Source of the DNA: Pseudomonas sp. A-RE-19
GTDB taxonomy: Bacteria > Pseudomonadota > Gammaproteobacteria > Pseudomonadales > Pseudomonadaceae
Reading direction: 5' to 3'
NCBI RefSeq assembly: GCF_019956555.1
Contig: NZ_JAHBDQ010000022.1
Location: 237,411 to 301,410, forward strand
Length of the DNA stretch: 64,000 bases
Positions 50,636 to 60,000 of this stretch are shown piece by piece. Below the pieces are notes generated by a model. The model had not been told where the DNA came from and ran no database searches. It saw only the letters and a list, made by a program, of their open reading frames with translations. Both the position numbers and the translations under genes were made by a program. Positions within the stretch are counted from its first letter, which is position 1; every line of letters starts with the position of its first letter.

Positions 50636-52765
50636 TCAGATTTCGAATTCCGATTGCAGAGCGGCACGAACGCAATACAAAACACCTTCTGGAACTCTCC
50701 CTGCGAACAACGCGGCAATCTCCGACACGGGCGGCAATTCCCCCTCACCGTCGAGGAAGGCGTCCTGGACTTCGCCCATCAACTCTTCGGGCAGGTCCAG
50801 CGCCTGTTCCAGCGACAACTGCTGCTTGCCGATGGCTTCGGCGAGCATCGTGTAGACATTCTTTTCCGAACATTGCAGCTGACCGGCGATCTGCAACGGC
50901 GTCATGCCGGCCCGGGCCAGTGTGATCAGTTCGTGGCGCACATCGGCCACCACTTTTGGCGCCTCGACCTGACCGCCGAGCACTTCGAGGAAGGCCTCGC
51001 CGTAACGCTCCAGCTTGCGCGCGCCGACACCGCTGACCGTGGCCATTTCCGCCAGCGAAGTCGGCTGGCTGCGGAGCATTTCCAGCAGCGTCGAGTCGGG
51101 GAAGATGACGTACGGCGGCACGCCATGTTCTTCGGCCAGTTTGCGGCGCAAGGCGCGCAAGGCTTCCCACTGTTCGCGCTCTTCACCGCGAACCAGTTGG
51201 CTGGCCGGGCTCTTGCTGCCGGTCTTGGCCGTTATTTGTGGCTTGAGGTCGCGGCGCAGTTCCAGGGTCACTTCGCCCTTGAGCAGCGGTCGGCAGGTGT
51301 CGCTCAGGCGCAGCCCGCCGTAGCCTTCGAGGTCGATGTCCGCCAGACCACGGGCAACCAGCTGTCGGAACAAGGAGCGCCATTCGCTCTCCCCCATCGC
51401 TTTGCCTACGCCGAATACCGACAAATGCTGATGGCCGAAGCTGCGAACCTTTTCGTTGTCCTTGCCCAGCAATACGTCCACCAGATGACCGACGCCATAA
51501 CGCTGGCCGGTGCGGTAGATCGCCGACAGCGCCTGACGGGCCGGCTCGGTGGCATCCCAGGTCTGTACGCCGTCGACGCAGTTGTCGCAGTGGCCGCAGG
51601 GTTCGGGCATGTCTTCGTCGAAGTACGCCAACAAGGTCTGACGGCGGCAGCGGGTTTCTTCGCAGAGCGACAGCATGGCGTCGAGCTTATGCTGCTCCAG
51701 ACGCTTGTGGCGCTCATCGCCTTCGGAGTTTTGCAGCATCTGCTTGAGCATCACCACGTCTTGCAGGCCGTACGCCATCCAGGCATCCGCCGGCAGGCCG
51801 TCACGACCGCCGCGACCGGTTTCCTGGTAGTAAGCCTCAAGGGATTTCGGCAAATCGAGGTGCGCGACAAACCGTACGTTGGGCTTATCGATGCCCATGC
51901 CAAACGCCACGGTGGCGACCATGATCAGCCCTTCCTCGTTGAGGAAGCGCTTCTGGTGATGGGCTCGCGTGTCGTTGGGCAGACCGGCGTGGTATGGCAG
52001 CGCCGGGAAACCTTGCTCACTGAGGAACACCGCCACTTCGTCAACCTTCTTGCGCGACAGGCAGTAAACGATACCGGCATCGCTACGCCGCTCGGCGAGG
52101 AACGCCAGCAACTGTTTGCGCGGCTGCTCCTTGGGCACGATGCGATAGAAGATATTGGGGCGGTCGAAACTCGACAGAAAACGCTCGGCATCCTGCAAAT
52201 GCAGACGATCGACGATTTCTTCCCGGGTGCGCTTGTCGGCGGTGGCAGTCAGGGCAATGCGTGGGACGTTGGGGAACAATTCCGCCAACTGGCCCAGTTG
52301 CAGGTATTCCCGACGGAAGTCGTGGCCCCATTGGGATACGCAGTGCGCTTCGTCGATGGCGAACAGGGCGATTTCAAGGCTTTGCAGAAACGCCAGCATG
52401 CGCGGCTGGACCAGACGCTCGGGCGCCAGGTAGAGCATTTTCACCTCGCCACGCTTGATCCGTGCGGCCAGATCGCGCTGTTGTTCAGCGCTCAACGTGG
52501 AGTTCAATGCCGCCGCCGCGACGCCCAGTTCCTCAAGGGTCGCGACCTGGTCGTCCATCAACGCGATCAGCGGTGACACCACCACCGCCAGGCCCTCGCG
52601 CAGCAGCGCCGGTACCTGGAAGCACAAGGACTTGCCGCCCCCGGTAGGCATCAGCACCAGGGCGTCGCCGCCACTGGCCACGCGCTCAATGATTGCACCC
52701 TGACGGCCACGGAAACTGTCGTAGCCGAAGATGTCCTTGAGGACGCGTTGAGCCTGTTCGAGCAT
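50636..52765 (-). CDS. recQ: ATP-dependent DNA helicase RecQ
   Basis: 3'-5' helicase in RecF-pathway repair, 709 residues. The start at 52765 (MLEQAQRVLKDIFGYDSFRGRQ) is the family N-terminus; a 64-residue longer frame lacks homology. Walker A LMPTGGGKSLCFQVPALL, DEAH box AIDEAHCVSQWGHDFRREY, motif VI QETGRGGRDG, the RQC zinc cysteines (CRRQTLLAYFDEDMPEPCGHCDNC) and one HRDC-type domain at the C-terminal end are all present. Confidence 0.96.
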   Translation of the reverse strand: MLEQAQRVLKDIFGYDSFRGRQGAIIERVASGGDALVLMPTGGGKSLCFQVPALLREGLAVVVSPLIALMDDQVATLEELGVAAAALNSTLSAEQQRDLAARIKRGEVKMLYLAPERLVQPRMLAFLQSLEIALFAIDEAHCVSQWGHDFRREYLQLGQLAELFPNVPRIALTATADKRTREEIVDRLHLQDAERFLSSFDRPNIFYRIVPKEQPRKQLLAFLAERRSDAGIVYCLSRKKVDEVAVFLSEQGFPALPYHAGLPNDTRAHHQKRFLNEEGLIMVATVAFGMGIDKPNVRFVAHLDLPKSLEAYYQETGRGGRDGLPADAWMAYGLQDVVMLKQMLQNSEGDERHKRLEQHKLDAMLSLCEETRCRRQTLLAYFDEDMPEPCGHCDNCVDGVQTWDATEPARQALSAIYRTGQRYGVGHLVDVLLGKDNEKVRSFGHQHLSVFGVGKAMGESEWRSLFRQLVARGLADIDLEGYGGLRLSDTCRPLLKGEVTLELRRDLKPQITAKTGSKSPASQLVRGEEREQWEALRALRRKLAEEHGVPPYVIFPDSTLLEMLRSQPTSLAEMATVSGVGARKLERYGEAFLEVLGGQVEAPKVVADVRHELITLARAGMTPLQIAGQLQCSEKNVYTMLAEAIGKQQLSLEQALDLPEELMGEVQDAFLDGEGELPPVSEIAALFAGRVPEGVLYCVRAALQSEFEI

Positions 52766-53038
52766 AAAAACTCCAAAAATCACCGAAACATCCCTGCAAG
52801 GCTGGTTCAGAATCACGAAAACTGCACCGACAAATCGTAAGTGCGCATTGCATGACGCTTCACATCTCAGCCGTGACGCCAGCAGGGCATCACAAAACGC
52901 GCGAGTATACCCGACGCCTGTCCGGCAAAGGGCGCCGCTGATAAGACGCACGGGCACGCAAAAATGCCGCGCGGCTGGCCTGAGCGCTCAAGAAGGCCTA
53001 GAATTCCCGCATCGTATATTCCCCAAGGTAGCCCTTTA
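52766..53038. promoter_or_regulatory. recQ / yecA-like divergent promoter region
   Basis: This 273-bp gap between divergent genes holds both promoters. No operator or repeat was recognised. Confidence 0.4.
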
Positions 53039-53626
53039 ATGTCCTTCGCTGAGCAACTAACCCGCCTGCAAGTCTTCCTCGACGCCGACGAGCTGCATGA
53101 CGAGGCGCTGGACTACGTGGCCGCCCACGGCTACCTCACTGCGCTGTCGATCTGCTCCGAAACCGTTCCCGACCGGGAATGGATCGACGCCCTCTTCGCC
53201 GAAGAGCCGCACTACGCCGACGACACCGAGCGTGAAGCGATCGAATCCACCCTGCTGCTGCTCAAGGCGCACATCGCTCGCCAACTGGCGGCCGACGAAG
53301 AGTTCGAGCTGCCGTGCGACCTCGATCTGGGCGAAGAGCCTGATGACTCCGACCTGCGCGGCTGGTGCATCGGTTTCATGGAAGGCGTGTTCCTGCGCGA
53401 AGCCGCCTGGTTCGAAACCGCCGAAGACGAAGTCAGCGAAATGCTGTTGCCGATCATGGTCGGTTCCGGTCTGTTCGACGAACAGCCAGAGTTCGAAGAC
53501 ATCGCCAAAGACGCCAACCTGATGGACGACATGATCGTGCAGATCCCGGAAGCCCTGACCGCGCTGTACCTGCTGTGCCAGGCGCCAGACGAAAAACCTG
53601 CGATCCTCAAGCCACGTCACCACTAA
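53039..53626 (+). CDS. YecA/YgfB (UPF0149) family protein
   Basis: A 195-residue acidic helical protein starting at 53039. YADDTEREAIESTLLLLKAHIARQLA and LRGWCIGFMEGVFLREAAWFETAEDEVSEMLLPIMVGSGLFD match the UPF0149 family (LpLpPDDxxLxxRvxxLxxWcxGFLxG theme). Longer frames extend upstream to 52964, but the family core fits 53039. The C-terminal zinc tail of YecA was not seen. Function unknown. Confidence 0.82.
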   Translation: MSFAEQLTRLQVFLDADELHDEALDYVAAHGYLTALSICSETVPDREWIDALFAEEPHYADDTEREAIESTLLLLKAHIARQLAADEEFELPCDLDLGEEPDDSDLRGWCIGFMEGVFLREAAWFETAEDEVSEMLLPIMVGSGLFDEQPEFEDIAKDANLMDDMIVQIPEALTALYLLCQAPDEKPAILKPRHH

Positions 53627-53636
53627 GGTTTTGCCT

Positions 53637-54032
53637 ATGGACAACCCCATAGGCAATCGCCCCCTGATGTTGCGCTACGTGCTGCTGGCCATCGGCTGGC
53701 TGAGCGTAGCGCTGGGGGTGATCGGGATTTTCCTGCCGGTGCTGCCCACCACACCGTTCCTGTTGCTGGCGGCCGCCTGTTTCGCCCGCAGTTCGCCGCG
53801 CTTCTATCAGTGGCTGGTCGAACATCCCCAGCTCGGGCCGTGGGTTCGCGACTACCTGAGTGGCAACGGCATCCCGCTCAAGGGCAAGGTCTACGCCATC
53901 GGGCTGATGTGGGCGAGCATCCTGTTTTCCTGCTACCTGGTGCCCCTGCCGTGGGCGCGTGGGTTCATGCTGACCAGCGCGGTGTTGGTGACGGTTTACA
54001 TTCTTCGGCAGAAGACGCTGCGCAAGTCTTGA
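53637..54032 (+). CDS. DUF454 / YbaN-like inner-membrane protein
   Basis: A 131-residue membrane protein with four hydrophobic segments. LGVIGIFLPVLPTTPFLLLAAACFARSSPRFYQWLVEHPQLGPWVRDYLSGNGIPLKGKVYAIGLMW is the DUF454 signature. The ATG at 53637 is preferred to a TTG two codons earlier. It begins 10 bp after the UPF0149 gene stop, so the two are likely one operon. Confidence 0.9.
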   Translation: MDNPIGNRPLMLRYVLLAIGWLSVALGVIGIFLPVLPTTPFLLLAAACFARSSPRFYQWLVEHPQLGPWVRDYLSGNGIPLKGKVYAIGLMWASILFSCYLVPLPWARGFMLTSAVLVTVYILRQKTLRKS

Positions 54033-54050
54033 AACTCAAGCGTTTGCGGT

Positions 54051-54150
54051 AAAGATCGCAGCCTGCGGCAGCTCCTACGCAATCGAGTACATCCATACCT
54101 TTGAAGGTGTACCCGGTCGGAGTAGGCGCTGCCACAGGCTGCGATCTTTT
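54051..54150. repeat. REP pair (family A)
   Basis: AAAGATCGCAGCCTGCGGCA and a diverged inverted copy around a 42-nt spacer, between the DUF454 gene and lapG. Confidence 0.85.
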
Positions 54151-54229
54151 GCTTTACAGGCCGACGACCTGCCCTCCCTCATCGTAAACACCACCTAGAC
54201 TTCAGACATCTGCACCCGAGCAGCCAGAC

Positions 54230-54937
54230 ATGTCCCGCAGTCCGCGTAGTCCAGAAGGGTCAACGCTCCGACTTCGGCTCGGTGGATGGCTGCTGTTGAC
54301 GACTTTTCTGCTGGCCGGATGGGGCGGTGTCCAGGCCAACTGGGATTTTGCGCAGATTCTGCAAACGGCCGCCAAGCGCTACGGGCCCCTTGGCCCGGCT
54401 CAGGGGCGGATCGAGGCATGGAGTCAACTGCTGCAGAGCGAACTCAACCAGCCCGAGCGCGAACAACTGAACGCGGTCAATCGCTTCTTCAATCAACAAC
54501 TGAGTTTTCAGGACGACACGCGTATCTGGCTCCGGACCGATTACTGGGCCACGCCAGTGGAATCCTTGATGAAAGCCGAAGGCGACTGTGAAGACTACGT
54601 TCTGGCTAAATATTTCAGCCTGCGTCACCTCGGTATTCCCAGCGAGCAACTGCGCATCACCTACGTCAAGGCCCTGACCCGGAACCAGGCACACATGGTG
54701 CTGACCTTTTACGGCAGCCCAACGGCCGATCCGCTGGTGCTGGACAACCTGATCGACGAGATCCGTCCCGCGTCTCAACGCAAGGACCTATTGCCGGTGT
54801 ACGCCTTCAACGCCGAAGGCCTGTACTTGCCGGGAGCCAATGGCGGCAAACGCAGCAGCGACTCGAAAAAACTGTCGCGCTGGCAAGACGTGTTAAAAAA
54901 GATGCAGGTTGAAGGGTTCGCCGTAGACGAAGGCTAG
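54230..54937 (+). CDS. lapG: periplasmic adhesin protease LapG
   Basis: Calcium-dependent Cys protease that cleaves the N-terminus of the giant adhesin LapA, releasing cells from biofilms. The 235-residue protein has an N-terminal hydrophobic signal (about 15-36). The transglutaminase-like triad is Cys120 (EGDCEDY), His155 (NQAHMVL) and Asp172 (VLDNLID). The gene is followed 22 bp later by lapD, its inhibitor, an arrangement conserved in pseudomonads. Confidence 0.95.
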   Translation: MSRSPRSPEGSTLRLRLGGWLLLTTFLLAGWGGVQANWDFAQILQTAAKRYGPLGPAQGRIEAWSQLLQSELNQPEREQLNAVNRFFNQQLSFQDDTRIWLRTDYWATPVESLMKAEGDCEDYVLAKYFSLRHLGIPSEQLRITYVKALTRNQAHMVLTFYGSPTADPLVLDNLIDEIRPASQRKDLLPVYAFNAEGLYLPGANGGKRSSDSKKLSRWQDVLKKMQVEGFAVDEG

Positions 54938-54959
54938 CCGTCACAGCAAGGAGCGATTC

Positions 54960-56900
54960 ATGTCACTGCGCAAACAGTTGTTTCTCGCCATTTGCCTGTT
55001 CCTGCTGGTGGCCTTCAGCGGCAGTTTTTTTGTCGGCCTGGAAAGCTCTCGCGAACAGATGCTCGGCCAATTGCGCTCCCACGCCCAGGACGCCGCCACC
55101 GCGCTGGGCCTGTCGTTGACCACACAAATCGATGACCCGGCGATGATTGAACTGATGGTCAGTTCGATTTTCGACAGCGGCTATTTCAGCAGCATTCGGG
55201 TCATTAACATCGAGGATGAACAAGTACTGGTGGAACGCAGCGCACCGGAGCAAATCAAGGGCGTTCCGGGCTGGTTCGTCAGCCTGGTGAACCTGCGTCC
55301 ACAAGGTGGCGACGCGCTGGTCACGCGAGGCTGGGAGCAGGCGGCACGGGTCGAAGTGCTGAGCAATCCGCAGTTCGCCCTGGCCAAACTCTGGGACAGC
55401 ACCCTCGGCAGCCTGATCTGGTTGCTGATTTGCGGGCTGCTCAGCGCGGTGTTTGGTAGTTGGTTGTTGCGCCGGCAATTGCGACCGCTCGACAACATGG
55501 TCAAACAGGCTGAAGCCATCAGCAAACGCGAGTTCCGCAGTTTGCCGAAACTGCCGCGCACCCCGGAACTCAGACGCGTGGTGCTGGCCATGAACCAGAT
55601 GGTGGAAAAACTCAAGGCACTGTTCGAAGAAGAGGCGGCGCGCAGCGAAAAACTGCGGTCCGAATCTTACCAGGACAACCTTACGGGGCTGGCCAACCGG
55701 CGCTTGCTGGATGAGCAATTGGCCGACGAACTACTGGTTTGCGAGCAATGCCGCGACGGCCATTTGCTCATGCTGCGGATCAATGACCTGATCGGCCTCA
55801 ACCAACGTCTGGGCGGCCAGCGCACCGATACCCTGATTGGCGCCGTCGGCGAATTGCTCAAACGCCTGACGCAGCCACCGGAACGTCGAACCTGGCTCGC
55901 GGCGCGCAATCGCGGCGGCGAATTCTGCTTGCTGACTCCGGGCCTGGACACCAAGGATGCCGCCCGCCTGGCCTCCGAAGTCAGCGCCACCCTGGAAAAC
56001 CTGCGTCTGACCGGTGCCAGCGATTGCATGCCGGTGGCGCATCTGGGCGTGGTCGCCTATCACCCCGGTGAAGCGGCCGGCAACGTGCTGCTGCGCCTCG
56101 ATCAGGCGCTGACCCAGGCCCGGCAACATCCCGAGCGACCCTGGGTGCACCTGGACCACGCCGATAGCGCGCCGAATCACTCTCAACACGATTGGCGCAA
56201 CTGGATCGACGACGCGCTGACCGAGGGCAAGATGCAGCTGTATTTCCAACCGGTGGTGCAGTGCGCCGATACCAGCCAGGTGCTGCATCACAAAGTCCTC
56301 GCGCGCCTGCTTGACCCGCAGGGCGAGGCGATTGCCGCCGGGCATTTCCTGCCGTGGATCGAGCGCCTCGGCTGGTCGGCGCGGTTCGATCTGGCGATGC
56401 TGGAAACCACCCTCGAATACCTCGCCACCAACCGTTGGCCGCTCGCGCTGAGCCTGTCCGGCAGCACCCTGCGCGATCAGACCCAGCTGAAACTGATCTG
56501 CGACATCCTTGAATCACTGCCGGAACTGGCACCGCTGCTGACCCTGGAAATCGACGAACGCCAACTGCCACCCCCCGAAGAGCTGCAACGCCTGAGTCAC
56601 AGCCTGCTCAATACCGGCTATCGCATCGGTTTGCAGCACTTCGGCGGCAGCTTCAGCCAGATTGGCAACCTGACTCAGTTGGGGTTGGCTTACTTGAAAA
56701 TCGACGGTGCCTACATTCGCGGCATCGATGAACAAGGTGATAAGCGATTGTTCATCGAGGCGATTTTCCGGGCGACCAACAGCATTGATTTGCCGTTGAT
56801 TGCCGAAATGGTGGAGACCCAGGGGGAGTTGGAGGTGATACGGAAGTTGGGGTTGTTTGGGGTGATGGGGCGGTTGATCGGGCCGCCGGAGCCGATGTGA
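54960..56900 (+). CDS. lapD: c-di-GMP receptor LapD (degenerate GGDEF/EAL)
   Basis: Membrane receptor that sequesters LapG when c-di-GMP is bound. Two membrane segments (about 8-28 and 150-170) flank a periplasmic domain; a HAMP (LRRQLRPLDNMVKQAEAIS) follows. GGDEF at about 235-380 is degenerate (GGEF in RNRGGEFCLL), and EAL from about 400 has KVLARL instead of EALARW, so it binds rather than makes or breaks c-di-GMP. Length 646 matches LapD. Forms an operon with lapG. Confidence 0.95.
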   Translation: MSLRKQLFLAICLFLLVAFSGSFFVGLESSREQMLGQLRSHAQDAATALGLSLTTQIDDPAMIELMVSSIFDSGYFSSIRVINIEDEQVLVERSAPEQIKGVPGWFVSLVNLRPQGGDALVTRGWEQAARVEVLSNPQFALAKLWDSTLGSLIWLLICGLLSAVFGSWLLRRQLRPLDNMVKQAEAISKREFRSLPKLPRTPELRRVVLAMNQMVEKLKALFEEEAARSEKLRSESYQDNLTGLANRRLLDEQLADELLVCEQCRDGHLLMLRINDLIGLNQRLGGQRTDTLIGAVGELLKRLTQPPERRTWLAARNRGGEFCLLTPGLDTKDAARLASEVSATLENLRLTGASDCMPVAHLGVVAYHPGEAAGNVLLRLDQALTQARQHPERPWVHLDHADSAPNHSQHDWRNWIDDALTEGKMQLYFQPVVQCADTSQVLHHKVLARLLDPQGEAIAAGHFLPWIERLGWSARFDLAMLETTLEYLATNRWPLALSLSGSTLRDQTQLKLICDILESLPELAPLLTLEIDERQLPPPEELQRLSHSLLNTGYRIGLQHFGGSFSQIGNLTQLGLAYLKIDGAYIRGIDEQGDKRLFIEAIFRATNSIDLPLIAEMVETQGELEVIRKLGLFGVMGRLIGPPEPM

Positions 56901-57038
56901 GGGACTCGACCGTTCGTCTAAAACCTGACCCGACCTGTAATTTCTGACAGTAGCCAGATCAGCTCGCTGTGGTGCCCAATCCTGTCCATCTCCCCGCGAT
57001 TCAAAAACCATCGCATCGTTCTGGACAAGGAACTGACC
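56901..57038. promoter_or_regulatory. upstream region of the first Ig-repeat gene
   Basis: Holds the roughly 25-bp box at 56933-56957 and the ribosome binding site AAGGA before the ATG at 57039. No terminator was seen after lapD. Confidence 0.5.
56933..56957 (+). promoter_or_regulatory. shared upstream box, copy 1
   Basis: A 25-bp sequence whose core is TTCTGACAGTAGCCAG, 81 bp before the first Ig-repeat gene. It differs at only two positions from the copy at 61788-61812. It contains CTGT and ACAG half-sites 8 bp apart, an inverted repeat that could be an operator. Confidence 0.65.
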
Positions 57039-60000
57039 ATGACTTCTCTACGCCCTTACCTGACTCCCTTTTCCAGAATCGATATCAGCCCGATGTCACT
57101 GGATCCCGTGCTAGTCACGGGTATGACCCGCCCCATTGTGGACGGAGATGGCGGTATTGGTCTTGGTGTGGTCGAAGACGACCCAGAGGGCGTATTTTGC
57201 GTCATCGACCCGTGGTATCGCATGCAGGAAGGCGACACCGTCGACGTTTACCTCGACTTGGTCAACGTATGGAGCCACGAAGTGACGGCACAGGAGGTCA
57301 ATCAGCGCCTGTTCTTCTTCGTGCCGAAGGAGCAGTTCGTGCCCGGCTGGATCGAACAGTGCTTTTACCGGCTACAGCGAAAAGATGAGACAGAACCGGA
57401 CGCTCCTTCGGTAACGCTGCGACTACTGGTCAAGCTTGACCGGCCCGCTGGTCGAGACACTGACCCGCACTTACCAGGGCACTCGCATTTGAAAATGGTG
57501 CAGTTGCCCAAAGAGGTCATCGAGCAAGGCGTCGATGCCGAGTGGGCCGCCAAAGGCGTGCCCATGACGATTGAGCGCTATCCCAACATTGCCCTGCGCG
57601 ACACCGTCCAGGTGAAATGGGGCAGCGTTTATCTCAAGCCGCTGGTGCTCAGCCAAGCGCACGTTGACGGCACTCAGCCCATTGAGGTTGTTGCCGAGCA
57701 GGCCGATATTCTGGCCGGTGGCGACAGCGCTGCGCTGCTGGTGCACTACGAGGTGTACGACGAGGTGTGGAACTACTCGGTTGAATGGTCGAAAACCACC
57801 ACGGTGAAGGTCGACGCCGGTGCCTGGCGCCTGGACGCACCGATCATCGACGAGGCGGTCGACGGCAAAATTGACCTCATAGCCTTGAACCAACAGGATG
57901 TCACCGTACTGATTCGTGTCGAGACAGACGACTTCGCGATCGGCGATACGATCACCATGACCTGGATCGGCACACCGAAAATCGGTGAACCGTTGATTAA
58001 CATCCAGTCTCACGAAATCACCAATATCCCGAGCATTCTGAAGCTGTACATTCCCTACGAAGAAGTCCGTGCCATTGCCATGGGTTCGGCTGATGCCTCG
58101 TATGTGCTGACCAAGAAAGACGGTAGCCCCCCCCTTTCCTCCAAACGTACCTTTGCCAATGTGGTCGGCGATGTCTATGCATACCCTGCTCCGGTCCTTC
58201 GCGAGGTACTGGGCGACATCCTCGAACCCGACACAATGATGGCCACTGTGGATGTCTCATACCCAAGCATGGCCAACGGTGACTACATCGAACTGATCTG
58301 GGAGGGTACGCGATCCGACAGCTCGTCGTATCTGCATTCGGAGGAACATACCGTCAGCCAAAATGACGCCGAGCGCAAACTGATTACGCTCTACATATTC
58401 GGCGAACATATCGACGTACTTGCCAATGGCCGCCTCAATCTGTGGTATCGGGTCACCAATGATGAGGCGGCGGTCTACGGGGTGAGCGAGTCCGAACATC
58501 TGCTGCTCAAGGTCCAGGCAATTACTGCGACGCTGCCGGCGCCGAAAGTGCCGGAGGCGAATGAAGAAGACGTGCTCGACCCATCGAAAATATTCGAAAA
58601 AGTCACGGTGCTGGTCGACTACCTGGGCACCGTCAAAGAGGACATCCTGACCTGCTACTGGACCGGCCCCAACCCTTTCACCAGCACCAGTGACTGGCTA
58701 CCGATCACCACGATTTCCGCCGGCAAACCCATTTCATTCCGGGTGGACGCCGATTTCGTAACTGCCAATATCGGCGACTACGTCAAGGTGCGCTATACCC
58801 TCAAACACGCCGCCACCGGGCTGTACAGCTATTCGGGCACGCTGAATCTGTTGATCGGTTACCTGGTGGGAGAACTGCCCCCACCGCAGCTCATTCAAGC
58901 AGTCGATGACACCCTCGATCCGATCAAGGCGCTCGACGGCGTCGACATCAAGGTCAGCTACGAGAGCATGGACCCGGCGCTGGATACCGTCATTTTGAAA
59001 TGGCTCGGCACCCCCGGCCCGGGCACCTCCGAGGATCAGGAAAAACCGGGGGATCAAAGCGGCACTGTCATGTTTCATCTTGATGCGTCCTTCGTTGGCC
59101 CCAACATCAACCGGATGGTGAGCGTCGGTTATGGCGTAAAACGCTACGGCCATGTAACCCCCTCACAGACCTTGAGTCTGAGGGTGCTGGAGTTCCAGGA
59201 TCCTGAAAATCAACTGCCGCGCCCCGAGGTGCCTCAGGCTGTCGAACGGGTTCTCGACCTGATGGAGTTCGCCGGCGACCCGGATGTCGTTGTGCAGAAG
59301 TGGCCGTTCATCGCGCCCGGGCAACGACTTTGGTTGCGACTCGAAGGCCAGGCCATCGGCGGTACGCCTCACCCCATCGTATTAATGGATGGCGTGCTCA
59401 TTACAGACGGGCAAGTCAGCAACGGGCTCAAGCAAAGCCTGCCTCGAGCCGAGCTGCTGAAACTGGTCCATTCTTCATCGGCCACGGTGCTGTGCAAAGT
59501 GGCGTTCGACGGCGCCGCCGAAGAATCGGCCGCAGTCGAGTTTCCGTTGCTGCCGTTAACCGTCAGAACCCGCTATGACTATGTGACCCCAGACATTACC
59601 GATGTGCTTGACTCATGGGGCCAGGTTGCTGAGGGTGGCTTGACCTTCGATAAGCAAGTGACAATCAAAGGAATTGCGACTCGTGGTGAAAAAGTTGCGC
59701 TGTTTGATGGTTCCACGCCACAAGGAGAGGCTGACGTCGATAAAGATGGCATTTGGATGAGACCGCTTACCCATTTAACGGTGAAGGATTATCACGTTAC
59801 AGCACACGCTCTTTATGATGCGGATCCCGTGTCCAGTCTACTTCGGGCCTTTACTGTAGCTGAGGCTGTGACACCGACCATTGACCGTGTCACTGACTCC
59901 AAGGGTGAAGTCCTGCATAACGGCACCACGTTCGACACCAGCGTGACCGTCACAGGCAAAGCGAGCCCCGGCCAGACCGTGCAGCTCTACGACGGCAGCA

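Noticed and set aside
50579..52576. 665-codon plus-strand frame opposite recQ
   Set aside because: Shadow of a well-identified RecQ gene caused by high GC3; no homology visible.
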